From Chlorocebus sabaeus (taxonomy: Eukaryota > Chordata > Mammalia > Primates > Cercopithecidae), in assembly GCF_047675955.1 (NCBI RefSeq), contig NW_027327443.1, positions 1 through 64,000 of the forward strand: 64,000 bases of DNA. Reading direction: 5' to 3'. Shown here in pieces: positions 38,888 through 53,324 of the stretch (positions within the stretch are counted from its first letter, which is position 1; each line of letters begins with the position of its first letter). Under the pieces are notes generated by a model, which saw only the letters and a program-made list of their open reading frames with translations, was not told the DNA's origin and made no database searches. The translations under genes were made by a program, and so were the position numbers.

Positions 38888-41800
38888 AAGTCGTTCACTA
38901 AGACTATTCTTGTGAAATATTCAAAGTGATATTTATAAAGCCATAGAGGGCTATGGTGAAAAAGGAAATATCCTAAGACAGAAACTGAAAAGAAGGTTTC
39001 TGAGAAACTGTTTTGTGTTCTGTTAATACATCTCACAGATTTACATCTTTTCCCTCAAGAAGCCTTTCGCGAAGACTGTTCTTGTGGAATATGTAAAGTG
39101 ATATTTGGAAGCCCGTACAAGGCTATGGTGAAAAAGGAAATATCTTCAGTTAAAAATTGGTTAGAAGCTTTCTGAGAAATTGCTTTGTGTTCTCTTAATT
39201 CATCTCACAGAGTTACAGCTTTCCCCTCAAGAAGCCGTTCACTAGGACTATTCTTGTGAAATTTTCAAACTGATATTTGGAAACCCTTACAGAGATATGG
39301 TGAAAAAGGAAATATCTTCCGTTAAAAACTGGAAAGAAGCTTTCTGAGAAACTGCCGTGAGTTCTGTTCATACATCTCACCGAGTTACAGCTTTCCTCTC
39401 AAGAAACCTTTCTCTAAGGCTGTTCTTGTGGAATTTGCAAAGTGATATTTGGAAGCCCATAGTGGGCTATGGTGAAAAAGGAAAAATCTTCGGGTAAAAA
39501 CTGGAAATAAGCTTTCTGAGAAACTGCTTTGTGTTCTGTTAATTCATCTCACAGAGTTACAACTTTCCCCTCAAGAAGCCGTTCACTAAGACTTTTCTTG
39601 TGGAATTTGCAAAGTGATATTTGGAGTCCCATTGAAGTCTATGGTGAAAAAGAAAACATCCTAAGATAAAAACTGAAATGAAGCTTTCTGTGAAACTGCA
39701 TTGTGTTCTGTAAATTCATCTCACAGAGTTAGAGATTTCCCCTCAAGAAGTCGTTCACTAAGACTGTTCTTGTGAAACTTGCAAAATGATATTTGGAAGC
39801 CCATAGAGGGCTATTGTGAAAATGGAAATATCCTAAGATAAAAACCGAAAAGAAACTGTCTGAGAAACTGCTTTGTGTTGTGTTAGTTTATCTCACAGAG
39901 TTACAGCTTTCCCCTCAAGAAGTCGTTCACCAAGACTGTTCTTGTGAAATTTGCAAAGTGATATTTGGAAGCTCATAGAAGGCTATGGTGAAAATGAAAA
40001 TATCTTCCGTTAAAAACTGGAAAGAAGCATTCTGAGAAACTGCCGTGTGTTCTGTTAATACATCTCACCGAGTTACAGCTTTCCCCTCAAGAACCCTCTC
40101 GCTAAGACTGTTCTTGTGGAATTTGCAAAGTGATATTTGGAAGCCCTTAGAGGGCTATGGTGAAAAAGGAAATATCGTAAGATAAAAACTGAAAAGAAGC
40201 TTTCTGAGAAACTGCTTTGTGTTCTGTGAATTCATCTCACATAGTTACAACATTTCCCTCTAAAACCCTTTCGCTAAGACTGTTCTTGTTGAATTTGCAA
40301 AGCGATATTTGGAAGCCCATAGAAGAATATGTTGAAAAAGGAAATATCTTCCGTTAGAAACTGAAAAGAAGCTTGTTGAAAAACTGCTTTGTGTTCTGTT
40401 AATTCATCTCACAGAGTTACAACTTTCCCCTCAGGAAATCTTTCGCTTACACTGTTCTTGTGAAATTTGCAAAGTGATATTTGGAATCCCACAGAGGGCT
40501 ATGGAATAATAGGAAATATCCTCCGTTAAAAACTGGAAAGAAGCTTTCTGAGAAACTGCTTTGTGTTGTGTTAGTTTATCTCACAGAGTTACAGCTTTCC
40601 CCTCAAGAAGTCGTTCACTAAGACTTTTCTTGTGGAATTTGCAAAGCGATATTTGGAAGCCCATAGAAGGCTATGGTGAAAATGGAAATATCCTAAGATA
40701 AAAACTGAAAAGAAGCTGTCTGAGAAACTGCTCTGTGTTGTGTTAGTTTATCTCACAGAGTTACTGCTTTCCCCTCAAGAAATCGTTCACTAAGACTGTT
40801 CTTGTGGAATTTGCAAAGTGATATTTGGAAACCCATAGAGGGCTATGTTGAAAAAGGAAACATCGTAAGATAAAAACTGAAAATAAGCTTTCTGAGAAAT
40901 TGCTTTGTGTTCTGTTAATTCGTCTCACAAAGTTACAGCTTTCCCCTCAAGAAGCCTTTCGCTAAGACTGTTCTTGGGGAATTTGCAAAGCGATATTTGG
41001 AAACCTATAGAGGGCTAAGGTGAAAAAGGAAATATCTTCCGTTAAAAACTGGAAAGAAGATTTCTGAGAAACTGCTTTGTGTTCTGTTAATGCATCTCAC
41101 AGGGTTACAGCTTTCCCCTCCAGACACCTTTCACTAACACTGTTCTTGTGGAATTTGCAAAGTGATATTTGGAAGCCCAGAGAGAACTATGGTGAAAAAG
41201 GAAATACCTTCAGTTAAAAAATGAAAAGAAGCTTTCCGAGAAACTGCTTTGTGTTCTGTTAATTCATCTCCAAGAGTTACAGCATTCCCCTCCAGACACC
41301 TTTCGCTAACACTGTAATTGTGAAATTTGCAAAGTGATATTTGGAAGCCCAGAGAGAATTATGGTGAAAAAGGAAATACCTTCAGTTTAAAAATGAAAAG
41401 AAGCTTTCCGAGAAACTGCTTTGTGTTCTGTTAATTCATCTCAAAGAGTTACAGCTTTCCCCTCAGGAAGCCTTCCACTAAGACTGTTTTTGAGGAATTT
41501 CCAAAGTGATATGTGGAAGCCCATAGAAGGCTATTGTGAAAACGGAAATATCCTAAGATACTAACCGAAAAGAAGCTGTCTAAAAAACTGCTTTGTGTTC
41601 TGTTAGTTCATCGCACAGAGCTACAGATTTCCTCTCAAGAAGACGTTCACTAAGACAGTTTTGTGAAATTTGGAAAGTGATATTTGGATACCCATAGTGG
41701 ACTATGGTGAAAAAGGAAATATCTTCCGTTAAAAACTGGAAAGAACCATTCTGAGAAAATGCGGTGTGTTCTGTTAGTACATATGACCGAGTTACAGCTT

Positions 41801-43832
41801 TCCTCTCAAGAAGCCTTTCGCTAAGACTGTTCTTGTGGGATTTCCAAAGTGATATTTGGAAGCCCATAGAGGGCTATAGTGAAAAAGGAATTATCTTCAG
41901 TTAAATACTGGAAAGAAGCTTTCTGAGAGACTGCTTTGTGTTCTGTTAATTCATCTCACAGAGTTACAGCTTCCCCCTCAAGAAACCTTTCGCTAAGACT
42001 GTTCTTGTGGAATTTTCAAAGTGATATTTGGAAGCCCATAGAGGACTATGGTGAAAAACGAAACATCTTCCGTTAAAAACTGGAAAGAAGATTTGTGAGA
42101 AACTGCTTTTTATTCTGTTAATTCATCTCACAGAGTTACAGATTTCCCCTCCAGAAGCCTTTCGCTAAGACTGTTCTAGTGGAATTTGCAAAGTGATATT
42201 TGGAAGCCCATGGAGGGCTATGGTGAAAAGGGTAATAACTTCCGTTAAGAACTGGAAAGAAGCTTTCTAAGAAACTGCCGTGTGTTCTGTTAATACATCT
42301 CACCGAGTTACAGCTCTACCCTCAAGAAGCCTTTCTATAAAAATGTTCTTGTGGAATTTGCAATGTGATACTTGGAAGCCCATAGAGGGCTATTTTGAAA
42401 ATGGAAATACCCTAAGATAAAAACCGAAAAGAAGCTGTCAGAGAAACTGCTTTGTGTTGTGTTAGTTCATCTCACTGTGTTACAGCTTTCCCCTCAAGAA
42501 GCCCTTCACTAAGACTGTTCTTGTGAAATTTGCAAACTGATATTTGTAATCCCTTAGAGAGCTATGGTGAAAAAGGAAATATATTCCCTTAAAAACTGGA
42601 AATAAGCTTTCTGAGAAACTGCCATGTGTTCTCTTAATGCACCTCACCGAGTTACAGCTTTCCCCTCAAGAAGACTTTCGCTAAGACTGTTGTTGTGGGA
42701 TTTGCAAAGTGATATTTGGAAGTCCATAGAGGTCTATTGTGAAAAAGGAAATTTCTTCCGTTAAAAACTGGAAAGAAGATTTCTGAGAAATTGCTATTTG
42801 TTCTGTTAATTCATCTCACAGAGTTACAGCTTCTCCTCCAGAAGCCTTTCGCTAAGACTGTTCTTGTGGAATTTGCAAAGTGATATTTGGAAGCCCATAG
42901 AAGGCTATTTTGAAAAAGGAATTATCCTAAGATAGAATCTGAAAATAAGCTTTCTGAAAATCTGCTTTGTGTTCTGTTAATTCATCTCACAGAGTTACAG
43001 CTTTCCCCTCAAAAAGGCTTTCGGTAAGCCTGTTCTTGTGTAATTTGCAATGTGATATTTTGAAGCCCATAGAAGGCTATGGTGAAAAAGGAAATATCTT
43101 CCGTTAAAAACTGGAAGGAATATTTCTGAGAAACTACTTTGTGTTCTGTTAATTCATCTCACAGAGTTACAGGTTTCCCCTCTAGAAGCCTTTCGGTAAG
43201 ACTGTTTTTTGTTATTTCCAAAGTGATATTTGGAATCCCATAGAGGGTTATGGTGAAAAAGAAATATCTTCCGTTAAAAACTGGAAAGAAGCTTTCTAAG
43301 AAACTGCCGTGTGTTCTGGTTATACATCTCACCGAGATACTGCTTTCCTCTCAAATAGCCCTTCGCTGAGACTGTTCTTGTGGGATTTGCAAAGTGATAT
43401 TTGGAAGCCCATAGAGTGCTGTGGTGAAAAGGAAATATCTTCAGTTAAAAACTTGAAAGAAACTTTCTGAGAAACTGCTTTGTGTTCTGTTAATTCATCT
43501 CACAGAGTTACAGCTTTCCCCTCAAGAAACGTTTCGCTAAGACTGTTCTTGTGGAATCTGCAAAGTCATGTTTGGAAGCACATATAGCTCTAAGGTGATA
43601 AAGGAAATTTCTTCCGTTAAAAACTGGAAAGAAGATTTCTGAGAAACTGCTTTGTGTTCTGTTAATTTATCACACAGAGTTACAGCTTTCCTCTCCAGAA
43701 GCCTTTTGCAAGCCCTTAGAGGGCCATGTTGAAAAAGGAAATATCTTCCGTTAAAAACCGAAAAGAAGCTTTCTGAGAAACTTCTTTCTGTTTTGTTAGT
43801 TCATATCACAGAGTTACAGCTTTCCCCTCAAG
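38888..43832 (+). repeat. HOR unit U8, 29-mer
   Basis: It is 4945 bp and I saw no difference from unit 7 at the marker sites checked. It is the best candidate here for a very recent whole-unit duplication. The m14b copy is at 41292-41463. Confidence 0.93.
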
Positions 43833-46800
43833 AAGTCGTTCACTAAGACTATTCTTGTGAAATATTCAAAGTGATATTTATAAAGCCATAGAGGGCTATG
43901 GTGAAAAAGGAAATATCCTAAGACAGAAACTGAAAAGAAGGTTTCTGAGAAACTGTTTTGTGTTCTGTTAATACATCTCACAGATTTACATCTTTTCCCT
44001 CAAGAAGCCTTTCGCGAAGACTGTTCTTGTGGAATATGTAAAGTGATATTTGGAAGCCCGTACAAGGCTATGGTGAAAAAGGAAATATCTTCAGTTAAAA
44101 ATTGGTTAGAAGCTTTCTGAGAAATTGCTTTGTGTTCTCTTAATTCATCTCACAGAGTTACAGCTTTCCCCTCAAGAAGCCGTTCACTAGGACTATTCTT
44201 GTGAAATTTTCAAACTGATATTTGGAAACCCTTACAGAGATATGGTGAAAAAGGAAATATCTTCCGTTAAAAACTGGAAAGAAGCTTTCTGAGAAACTGC
44301 CGTGAGTTCTGTTCATACATCTCACCGAGTTACAGCTTTCCTCTCAAGAAACCTTTCTCTAAGGCTGTTCTTGTGGAATTTGCAAAGTGATATTTGGAAG
44401 CCCATAGTGGGCTATGGTGAAAAAGGAAAAATCTTCGGGTAAAAACTGGAAATAAGCTTTCTGAGAAACTGCTTTGTGTTCTGTTAATTCATTTCACAGA
44501 GTTACAACTTTCCCCTCAAGAAGCCGTTCACTAAGACTTTTCTTGTGGAATTTGCAAAGTGATATTTGGAGTCCCATTGAAGTCTATGGTGAAAAAGAAA
44601 ACATCCTAAGATAAAAACTGAAATGAAGCTTTCTGTGAAACTGCATTGTGTTCTGTAAATTCATCTCACAGAGTTAGAGATTTCCCCTCAAGAAGTCGTT
44701 CACTAAGACTGTTCTTGTGAAACTTGCAAAATGATATTTGGAAGCCCATAGAGGGCTATTGTGAAAATGGAAATATCCTAAGATAAAAACCGAAAAGAAA
44801 CTGTCTGAGAAACTGCTTTGTGTTGTGTTAGTTTATCTCACAGAGTTACAGCTTTCCCCTCAAGAAGTCGTTCACCAAGACTGTTCTTGTGAAATTTGCA
44901 AAGTGATATTTGGAAGCTCATAGAAGGCTATGGTGAAAATGAAAATATCTTCCGTTAAAAACTGGAAAGAAGCATTCTGAGAAACTGCCGTGTGTTCTGT
45001 TAATACATCTCACCGAGTTACAGCTTTCCCCTCAAGAACCCTCTCGCTAAGACTGTTCTTGTGGAATTTGCAAAGTGATATTTGGAAGCCCTTAGAGGGC
45101 TATGGTGAAAAAGGAAATATCGTAAGATAAAAACTGAAAAGAAGCTTTCTGAGAAACTGCTTTGTGTTCTGTGAATTCATCTCACATAGTTACAACATTT
45201 CCCTCTAAAACCCTTTCGCTAAGACTGTTCTTGTTGAATTTGCAAAGCGATATTTGGAAGCCCATAGAAGAATATGTTGAAAAAGGAAATATCTTCCGTT
45301 AGAAACTGAAAAGAAGCTTGTTGAAAAACTGCTTTGTGTTCTGTTAATTCATCTCACAGAGTTACAACTTTCCCCTCAGGAAATCTTTCGCTTACACTGT
45401 TCTTGTGAAATTTGCAAAGTGATATTTGGAATCCCACAGAGGGCTATGGAATAATAGGAAATATCCTCCGTTAAAAACTGGAAAGAAGCTTTCTGAGAAA
45501 CTGCTTTGTGTTGTGTTAGTTTATCTCACAGAGTTACAGCTTTCCCCTCAAGAAGTCGTTCACTATGACTTTTCTTGTGGAATTTGCAAAGCGATATTTG
45601 GAAGCCCATAGAAGGCTATGGTGAAAATGGAAATATCCTAAGATAAAAACTGAAAAGAAGCTGTCTGAGAAACTGCTCTGTGTTGTGTTAGTTTATCTCA
45701 CAGAGTTACTGCTTTCCCCTCAAGAAATCGTTCACTAAGACTGTTCTTGTGGAATTTGCAAAGTGATATTTGGAAACCCATAGAGGGCTATGTTGAAAAA
45801 GGAAACATCGTAAGATAAAAACTGAAAAGAAGCTTTGTGAGAAATTGCTTTGTGTTCTGTTAATTCGTCTCACAAAGTTACAGCTTTCCCCTCAAGAAGC
45901 CTTTCGCTAAGACTGTTCTTGGGGAATTTGCAAAGCGATATTTGGAAACCTATAGAGGGCTAAGGTGAAAAAGGAAATATCTTCCGTTAAAAACTGGAAA
46001 GAAGATTTCTGAGAAACTGCTTTGTGTTCTGTTAATGCATCTCACAGGGTTACAGCTTTCCCCTCCAGACACCTTTCACTAACACTGTTCTTGTGGAATT
46101 TGCAAAGTGATATTTGGAAGCCCAGAGAGAACTATGGTGAAAAAGGAAATACCTTCAGTTAAAAAATGAAAAGAAGCTTTCCGAGAAACTGCTTTGTGTT
46201 CTGTTAATTCATCTCCAAGAGTTACAGCATTCCCCTCCAGACACCTTTCGCTAACACTGTAATTGTGAAATTTGCAAAGTGATATTTGGAAGCCCAGAGA
46301 GAATTATGGTGAAAAAGGAAATACCTTCAGTTTAAAAATGAAAAGAAGCTTTCCGAGAAACTGCTTTGTGTTCTGTTAATTCATCTCAAAGAGTTACAGC
46401 TTTCCCCTCAGGAAGCCTTCCACTAAGACTGTTTTTGAGGAATTTCCAAAGTGATATGTGGAAGCCCATAGAAGGCTATTGTGAAAACGGAAATATCCTA
46501 AGATACTAACCGAAAAGAAGCTGTCTAAAAAACTGCTTTGTGTTCTGTTAGTTCATCGCACAGAGCTACAGATTTCCTCTCAAGAAGACGTTCACTAAGA
46601 CAGTTTTGTGAAATTTGGAAAGTGATATTTGGATACCCATAGTGGACTATGGTGAAAAAGGAAATATCTTCCGTTAAAAACTGGAAAGAACCATTCTGAG
46701 AAAATGCGGTGTGTTCTGTTAGTACATATGACCGAGTTACAGCTTTCCTCTCAAGAAGCCTTTCGCTAAGACTGTTCTTGTGGGATTTCCAAAGTGATAT

Positions 46801-48777
46801 TTGGAAGCCCATAGAGGGCTATAGTGAAAAAGGAATTATCTTCAGTTAAATACTGGAAAGAAGCTTTCTGAGAGACTGCTTTGTGTTCTGTTAATTCATC
46901 TCACAGAGTTACAGCTTCCCCCTCAAGAAACCTTTCGCTAAGACTGTTCTTGTGGAATTTTCAAAGTGATATTTGGAAGCCCATAGAGGACTATGGTGAA
47001 AAACGAAACATCTTCCGTTAAAAACTGGAAAGAAGATTTGTGAGAAACTGCTTTTTATTCTGTTAATTCATCTCACAGAGTTACAGATTTCCCCTCCAGA
47101 AGCCTTTCGCTAAGACTGTTCTAGTGGAATTTGCAAAGTGATATTTGGAAGCCCATGGAGGGCTATGGTGAAAAGGGTAATAACTTCCGTTAAGAACTGG
47201 AAAGAAGCTTTCTAAGAAACTGCCGTGTGTTCTGTTAATACATCTCACCGAGTTACAGCTCTACCCTCAAGAAGCCTTTCTATAAAAATGTTCTTGTGGA
47301 ATTTGCAATGTGATACTTGGAAGCCCATAGAGGGCTATTTTGAAAATGGAAATACCCTAAGATAAAAACCGAAAAGAAGCTGTCAGAGAAACTGCTTTGT
47401 GTTGTGTTAGTTCATCTCACTGTGTTACAGCTTTCCCCTCAAGAAGCCCTTCACTAAGACTGTTCTTGTGAAATTTGCAAACTGATATTTGTAATCCCTT
47501 AGAGAGCTATGGTGAAAAAGGAAATATATTCCCTTAAAAACTGGAAATAAGCTTTCTGAGAAACTGCCATGTGTTCTCTTAATGCACCTCACCGAGTTAC
47601 AGCTTTCCCCTCAAGAAGACTTTCGCTAAGACTGTTGTTGTGGGATTTGCAAAGTGATATTTGGAAGTCCATAGAGGTCTATTGTGAAAAAGGAAATTTC
47701 TTCCGTTAAAAACTGGAAAGAAGATTTCTGAGAAATTGCTATTTGTTCTGTTAATTCATCTCACAGAGTTACAGCTTCTCCTCCAGAAGCCTTTCGCTAA
47801 GACTGTTCTTGTGGAATTTGCAAAGTGATATTTGGAAGCCCATAGAAGGCTATTTTGAAAAAGGAATTATCCTAAGATAGAATCTGAAAATAAGCTTTCT
47901 GAAAATCTGCTTTGTGTTCTGTTAATTCATCTCACAGAGTTACAGCTTTCCCCTCAAAAAGGCTTTCGGTAAGCCTGTTCTTGTGTAATTTGCAATGTGA
48001 TATTTTGAAGCCCATAGAAGGCTATGGTGAAAAAGGAAATATCTTCCGTTAAAAACTGGAAGGAATATTTCTGAGAAACTACTTTGTGTTCTGTTAATTC
48101 ATCTCACAGAGTTACAGGTTTCCCCTCTAGAAGCCTTTCGGTAAGACTGTTTTTTGTTATTTCCAAAGTGATATTTGGAATCCCATAGAGGGTTATGGTG
48201 AAAAAGAAATATCTTCCGTTAAAAACTGGAAAGAAGCTTTCTAAGAAACTGCCGTGTGTTCTGGTTATACATCTCACCGAGATACTGCTTTCCTCTCAAA
48301 TAGCCCTTCGCTGAGACTGTTCTTGTGGGATTTGCAAAGTGATATTTGGAAGCCCATAGAGTGCTGTGGTGAAAAGGAAATATCTTCAGTTAAAAACTTG
48401 AAAGAAACTTTCTGAGAAACTGCTTTGTGTTCTGTTAATTCATCTCACAGAGTTACAGCTTTCCCCTCAAGAAACGTTTCGCTAAGACTGTTCTTGTGGA
48501 ATCTGCAAAGTCATGTTTGGAAGCACATATAGCTCTAAGGTGATAAAGGAAATTTCTTCCGTTAAAAACTGGAAAGAAGATTTCTGAGAAACTGCTTTGT
48601 GTTCTGTTAATTTATCACACAGAGTTACAGCTTTCCTCTCCAGAAGCCTTTTGCAAGCCCTTAGAGGGCCATGTTGAAAAAGGAAATATCTTCCGTTAAA
48701 AACCGAAAAGAAGCTTTCTGAGAAACTTCTTTCTGTTTTGTTAGTTCATATCACAGAGTTACAGCTTTCCCCTCAAG
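43833..48777 (+). repeat. HOR unit U9, 29-mer
   Basis: It is 4945 bp. It matches units 7 and 8 in m1-m2 but has the GAAAAGAAGCTTTGTGAG form at the end of m12. Private changes are CATTTCACAG near 44491 and CACTATGACT near 45562. The second change opens a short accidental reading frame absent from sister units. The m14b copy is at 46237-46408. Confidence 0.93.
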
Positions 48778-50051
48778 AAGTCGTTCACTAAGACTATTCT
48801 TGTGAAATATTCAAAGTGATATTTATAAAGCCATAGAGGGCTATGGTGAAAAAGGAAATATCCTAAGACAGAAACTGAAAAGAAGGTTTCTGAGAAACTG
48901 TTTTGTGTTCTGTTAATACATCTCACAGATTTACATCTTTTCCCTCAAGAAGCCTTTCGCGAAGACTGTTCTTGTGGAATATGTAAAGTGATATTTGGAA
49001 GCCCGTACAAGGCTATGGTGAAAAAGGAAATATCTTCAGTTAAAAATTGGATAGAAGCTTTCTGAGAAATTGCTTTGTGTTCTCTTAATTCATCTCACAG
49101 AGTTACAGCTTTCCCCTCAAGAAGCCGTTCACTAGGACTATTCTTGTGAAATTTTCAAACTGATATTTGGAAACCCTTACAGAGATATGGTGAAAAAGGA
49201 AATATCTTCCGTTAAAAACTGGAAAGAAGCTTTCTGAGAAACTGCCGTGAGTTCTGTTCATACATCTCACCGAGTTACAGCTTTCCTCTCAAGAAACCTT
49301 TCTCTAAGGCTGTTCTTGTGGAATTTGCAAAGTGATATTTGGAAGCCCATAGTGGGCTATGGTGAAAAAGGAAAAATCTTCGGGTAAAAACTGGAAATAA
49401 GCTTTCTGAGAAACTGCTTTGTGTTCTGTTAATTCATCTCACAGAGTTACAACTTTCCCCTCAAGAAGCCGTTCACTAAGACTTTTCTTGTGGAATTTGC
49501 AAAGTGATATTTGGAGTCCCATTGAAGGCTATGGTGAAAAAGAAAACATCCTAAGATAAAAACTGAAATGAAGCTTTCTGTGAAACTGCATTGTGTTCTG
49601 TAAATTCATCTCACAGAGTTAGAGATTTCCCCTCAAGAAGTCGTTCACTAAGACTGTTCTTGTGAAACTTGCAAAATGATATTTGGAAGCCCATAGAGGG
49701 CTATTGTGAAAATGGAAATATCCTAAGATAAAAACCGAAAAGAAACTGTCTGAGAAACTGCTTTGTGTTGTGTTAGTTTATCTCACAGAGTTACAGCTTT
49801 CCCCTCAAGAAGTCGTTCACCAAGACTGTTCTTGTGAAATTTGCAAAGTGATATTTGGAAGCTCATAGAAGGCTATGGTGAAAATGAAAATATCTTCCGT
49901 TAAAAACTGGAAAGAAGCATTCTGAGAAACTGCCGTGTGTTCTGTTAATACATCTCACCGAGTTACAGCTTTCCCCTCAAGAACCCTCTCGCTAAGACTG
50001 TTCTTGTGGAATTTGCAAAGTGATATTTGGAAGCCCTTAGAGGGCTATGGT

Positions 50052-52071
50052 TAAAAAGGAAATATCCACCGTTAAAAACTGGAAAGAAGATTGCTGAGAA
50101 ACTGCTTTGTGTTCTGTTAATTCATCTCACAGAATTACAGCTTTTCCCTCAGAAGCCTTTCGCTAAGATTGTTCTTGTAGAACTTGCAAAGTGATATTTG
50201 GAAGCCCATATAGGGCTATGGTGAAAAAGGAAATATCCTCCGTTAAAAACTGCAAAGAAGCTTTCTGAGAAACTGCTTTATGTTCTGTTAATTCATCTCA
50301 CAGAATTACAGTTTACCCTCCAGCAGCCGTTCACTGAGCCTGTTCTTGTGGAATTTGCAATGCGATATTGGAAGCCCATAGAGGGTTATGGCGAAAAAGG
50401 ATATATCCTAAGATAAAAACCGAAAAGAAGCTTTCTGAGAAACTGCTTTATGTTCTGTTAATTCATCTCACAGAATTACAGTTTACCCTCCAGCAGCCGT
50501 TCACTGAGCCTGTTCTTGTGGAATTTGCAATGCGATATTGGAAGCCCATAGAGGGTTATGGCGAAAAAGGATATATCCTAAGATAAAAACCGAAAAGAAG
50601 CTTTCTGAGAAAATGCATTGTGTCCTCTTAATTCATCTCACAGAGTTACAGCTTTCCCCTCAAGAAGCCATTCACTAAGACTGTTCCTGTGGAATTTGCA
50701 AGGTGATAGTTGAAAGCCCATACAGGGCTACGGAGAAAATGGAAATATGTTGCGTTAAATACTGGAAAGAATCTTTCTAGGAAACTGCTTTGTGTTCTCT
50801 TAATTCATCTCACAGAGTTACAGCTTTCCCCTCAAGAAGCCTTTCGCTAAGACTGTTCATGTGGAATTTGCAAAGTGATATTTGGAATCCCATAGAGGAC
50901 TATGGTGAAAAAGGAAATATCCTAAGGTAAAAACTGAAAAGTAGGTTTCTGAGAAAATGTTTTGTGTTATGTTAATTCATCTTACAGAGTTACAGTTTTA
51001 CCCTCAAGAAGCCTTTCTCTAAGACTGTTCTTCTGGAATTTGCAAAGTGATATTTGGAAGCCCATAGTGGGCTTTGCTGTAAAAGGAAATATCCTAAGAT
51101 AAAAAACGAAAAGAAGGTTTCTGAGAAACCGCTTTGTGTTCTGTTAGTTCATCTCACAGAGTTACAGCTTTCCCATCGAGAATCCTTTCGCTAAGACTGT
51201 TCTTGTGGAATTTGCAAAAATTTTTGTAAGCTCATAGAGGGCTATGCTGAAAAAGGAAATATCCTAAGATAAAAACTGAAAAGAAGCTTTCTGAGAAACT
51301 GCTTTGTGTTCTGATAATTCATCTCAGGGAGTTACGGCTTTCCCTTCAAGAAGTCTTTCACAAAGACTGTTCTTGTGTAATTTGCAAAGTGATATTTGGA
51401 AGGCCACAGAGGGCTATGTTGAAAAAGGAAAAATAGTAAGATTAAATCCGAAAAGAAACTTTTTGAGAAACTGCTTTGTGTTCTGATAATTCATCTCAGA
51501 GAGTTACAGATTTCCACTCAAGAGGCCGTTCACTAAGACTGTTCTTCTCAAATTTGAAAGTGATATTTAGAATCCCATAGAGGGCTATGGTGAAAAAGGA
51601 ATTATTTTCCGTTAAAAACTGGAAAGACGCTTTCTGAGAAACTGCTTTGTGTTCTGTTAATTCATCTGACAGTGTTACAACATTTCCCTCTATATGCCTT
51701 TCGCTAAGACTGTTCTTGTGGAATTTGCAAAGTGATATTTGGAAGCCCATAGTGGACTACAGTGAAAAAGGAAATGTCCTCAGATAAAAACTGGAAAGAA
51801 GCTTTCTGTGAAACTGCTTTGTGTTCTATTAATTCATCTCACTGTGTGACAGCTTTCCCCTCAAGAAGCCGTTCCCTAAGACTGTTCTTGTGTAATTTGC
51901 AACGTGATATTTGGAATCCCAGAGAGATATGGGGAAAACGGAAATATCTTCCGTTAAAAACTGGAAAGAAGCTTTCTGAGGAACTGCTTTGTGTTCTGTT
52001 AATTCATCTCACAGAGTTACAGCTTTCCCTGAAAAAAATCCTTTCGCTAAGAGTGTTCTTGTGGAATTTGC
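50052..52071 (+). repeat. Variant monomer block V-a (second copy)
   Basis: It is 2020 bp, the same length, start base and end base relative to the unit as the first copy, including the exact 170-bp duplication at 50254-50593. One clear difference is CTCTATATGCC near 51689 where the other copies have CTCTAAATGCC. Confidence 0.88.
50254..50593 (+). repeat. 170-bp tandem duplication of v2 (U10)
   Basis: The copies start at 50254 and 50424 with AAAGAAGCTTTCTGAG. The arrangement and sequence equal those in the other V-a blocks, so the duplication happened before V-a was itself copied along the array. Confidence 0.88.
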
Positions 52072-53138
52072 AAAGTGATATTTGGAAGCCCGTACAAGGC
52101 TATGGTGAAAAAGGAAATATCTTCAGTTAAAAATTGGATAGAAGCTTTCTGAGAAATTGCTTTGTGTTCTCTTAATTCATCTCACAGAGTTACAGCTTTC
52201 CCCTCAAGAAGCCGTTCACTAGGACTATTCTTGTGAAATTTTCAAACTGATATTTGGAAACCCTTACAGAGATATGGTGAAAAAGGAAATATCTTCCGTT
52301 AAAAACTGGAAAGAAGCTTTCCGAGAAACTGCCGTGAGTTCTGTTCATACATCTCACCGAGTTACAGCTTTCCTCTCAAGAAACCTTTCTCTAAGGCTGT
52401 TCTTGTGGAATTTGCAAAGTGATATTTGGAAGCCCATAGTGGGCTATGGTGAAAAAGGAAAAATCTTCGGGTAAAAACTGGAAATAAGCTTTCTGAGAAA
52501 CTGCTTTGTGTTCTGTTAATTCATCTCACAGAGTTACAACTTTCCCCTCAAGAAGCCGTTCACTAAGACTTTTCTTGTGGAATTTGCAAAGTGATATTTG
52601 GAGTCCCATTGAAGGCTATGGTGAAAAAGAAAACATCCTAAGATAAAAACTGAAATGAAGCTTTCTGTGAAACTGCATTGTGTTCTGTAAATTCATCTCA
52701 CAGAGTTAGAGATTTCCCCTCAAGAAGTCGTTCACTAAGACTGTTCTTGTGAAACTTGCAAAATGATATTTGGAAGCCCATAGAGGGCTATTGTGAAAAT
52801 GGAAATATCCTAAGATAAAAACCGAAAAGAAACTGTCTGAGAAACTGCTTTGTGTTGTGTTAGTTTATCTCACAGAGTTACAGCTTTCCCCTCAAGAAGT
52901 CGTTCACCAAGACTGTTCTTGTGAAATTTGCAAAGTGATATTTGGAAGCTCATAGAAGGCTATGGTGAAAATGAAAATATCTTCCGTTAAAAACTGGAAA
53001 GAAGCATTCTGAGAAACTGCCGTGTGTTCTGTTAATACATCTCACCGAGTTACAGCTTTCCCCTCAAGAACCCTCTCGCTAAGACTGTTCTTGTGGAATT
53101 TGCAAAGTGATATTTGGAAGCCCTTAGAGGGCTATGGT

Positions 53139-53324
53139 TAAAAAGGAAATATCCACCGTTAAAAACTGGAAAGAAGATTGCTGAGAAACTGCTTTGTGTT
53201 CTGTTAATTCATCTCACAGAATTACAGCTTTTCCCTCAGAAGCCTTTCGCTAAGATTGTTCTTGTAGAACTTGCAAAGTGATATTTGGAAGCCCATATAG
53301 GGCTACGGTGAAAAAGGAAATATC
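53139..53324 (+). repeat. Truncated V block (v1 only) and deletion junction
   Basis: After the second m8 only one variant monomer remains, recognised by GTTAAAAAGG, CACCGTTAAAAAC, AGATTGCTGAG, TTTTCCCTCAG and GTTCTTGTAGAACTTGC. In the box of this monomer the sequence changes to the m25 type. The tail after the junction is m26, m27 and the short m28. Confidence 0.85.

Noticed and set aside
45426..45611. A 61-codon frame found only in unit 9
   Set aside because: It depends on one base change (CACTATGACT) that removes a stop present in all sister units.
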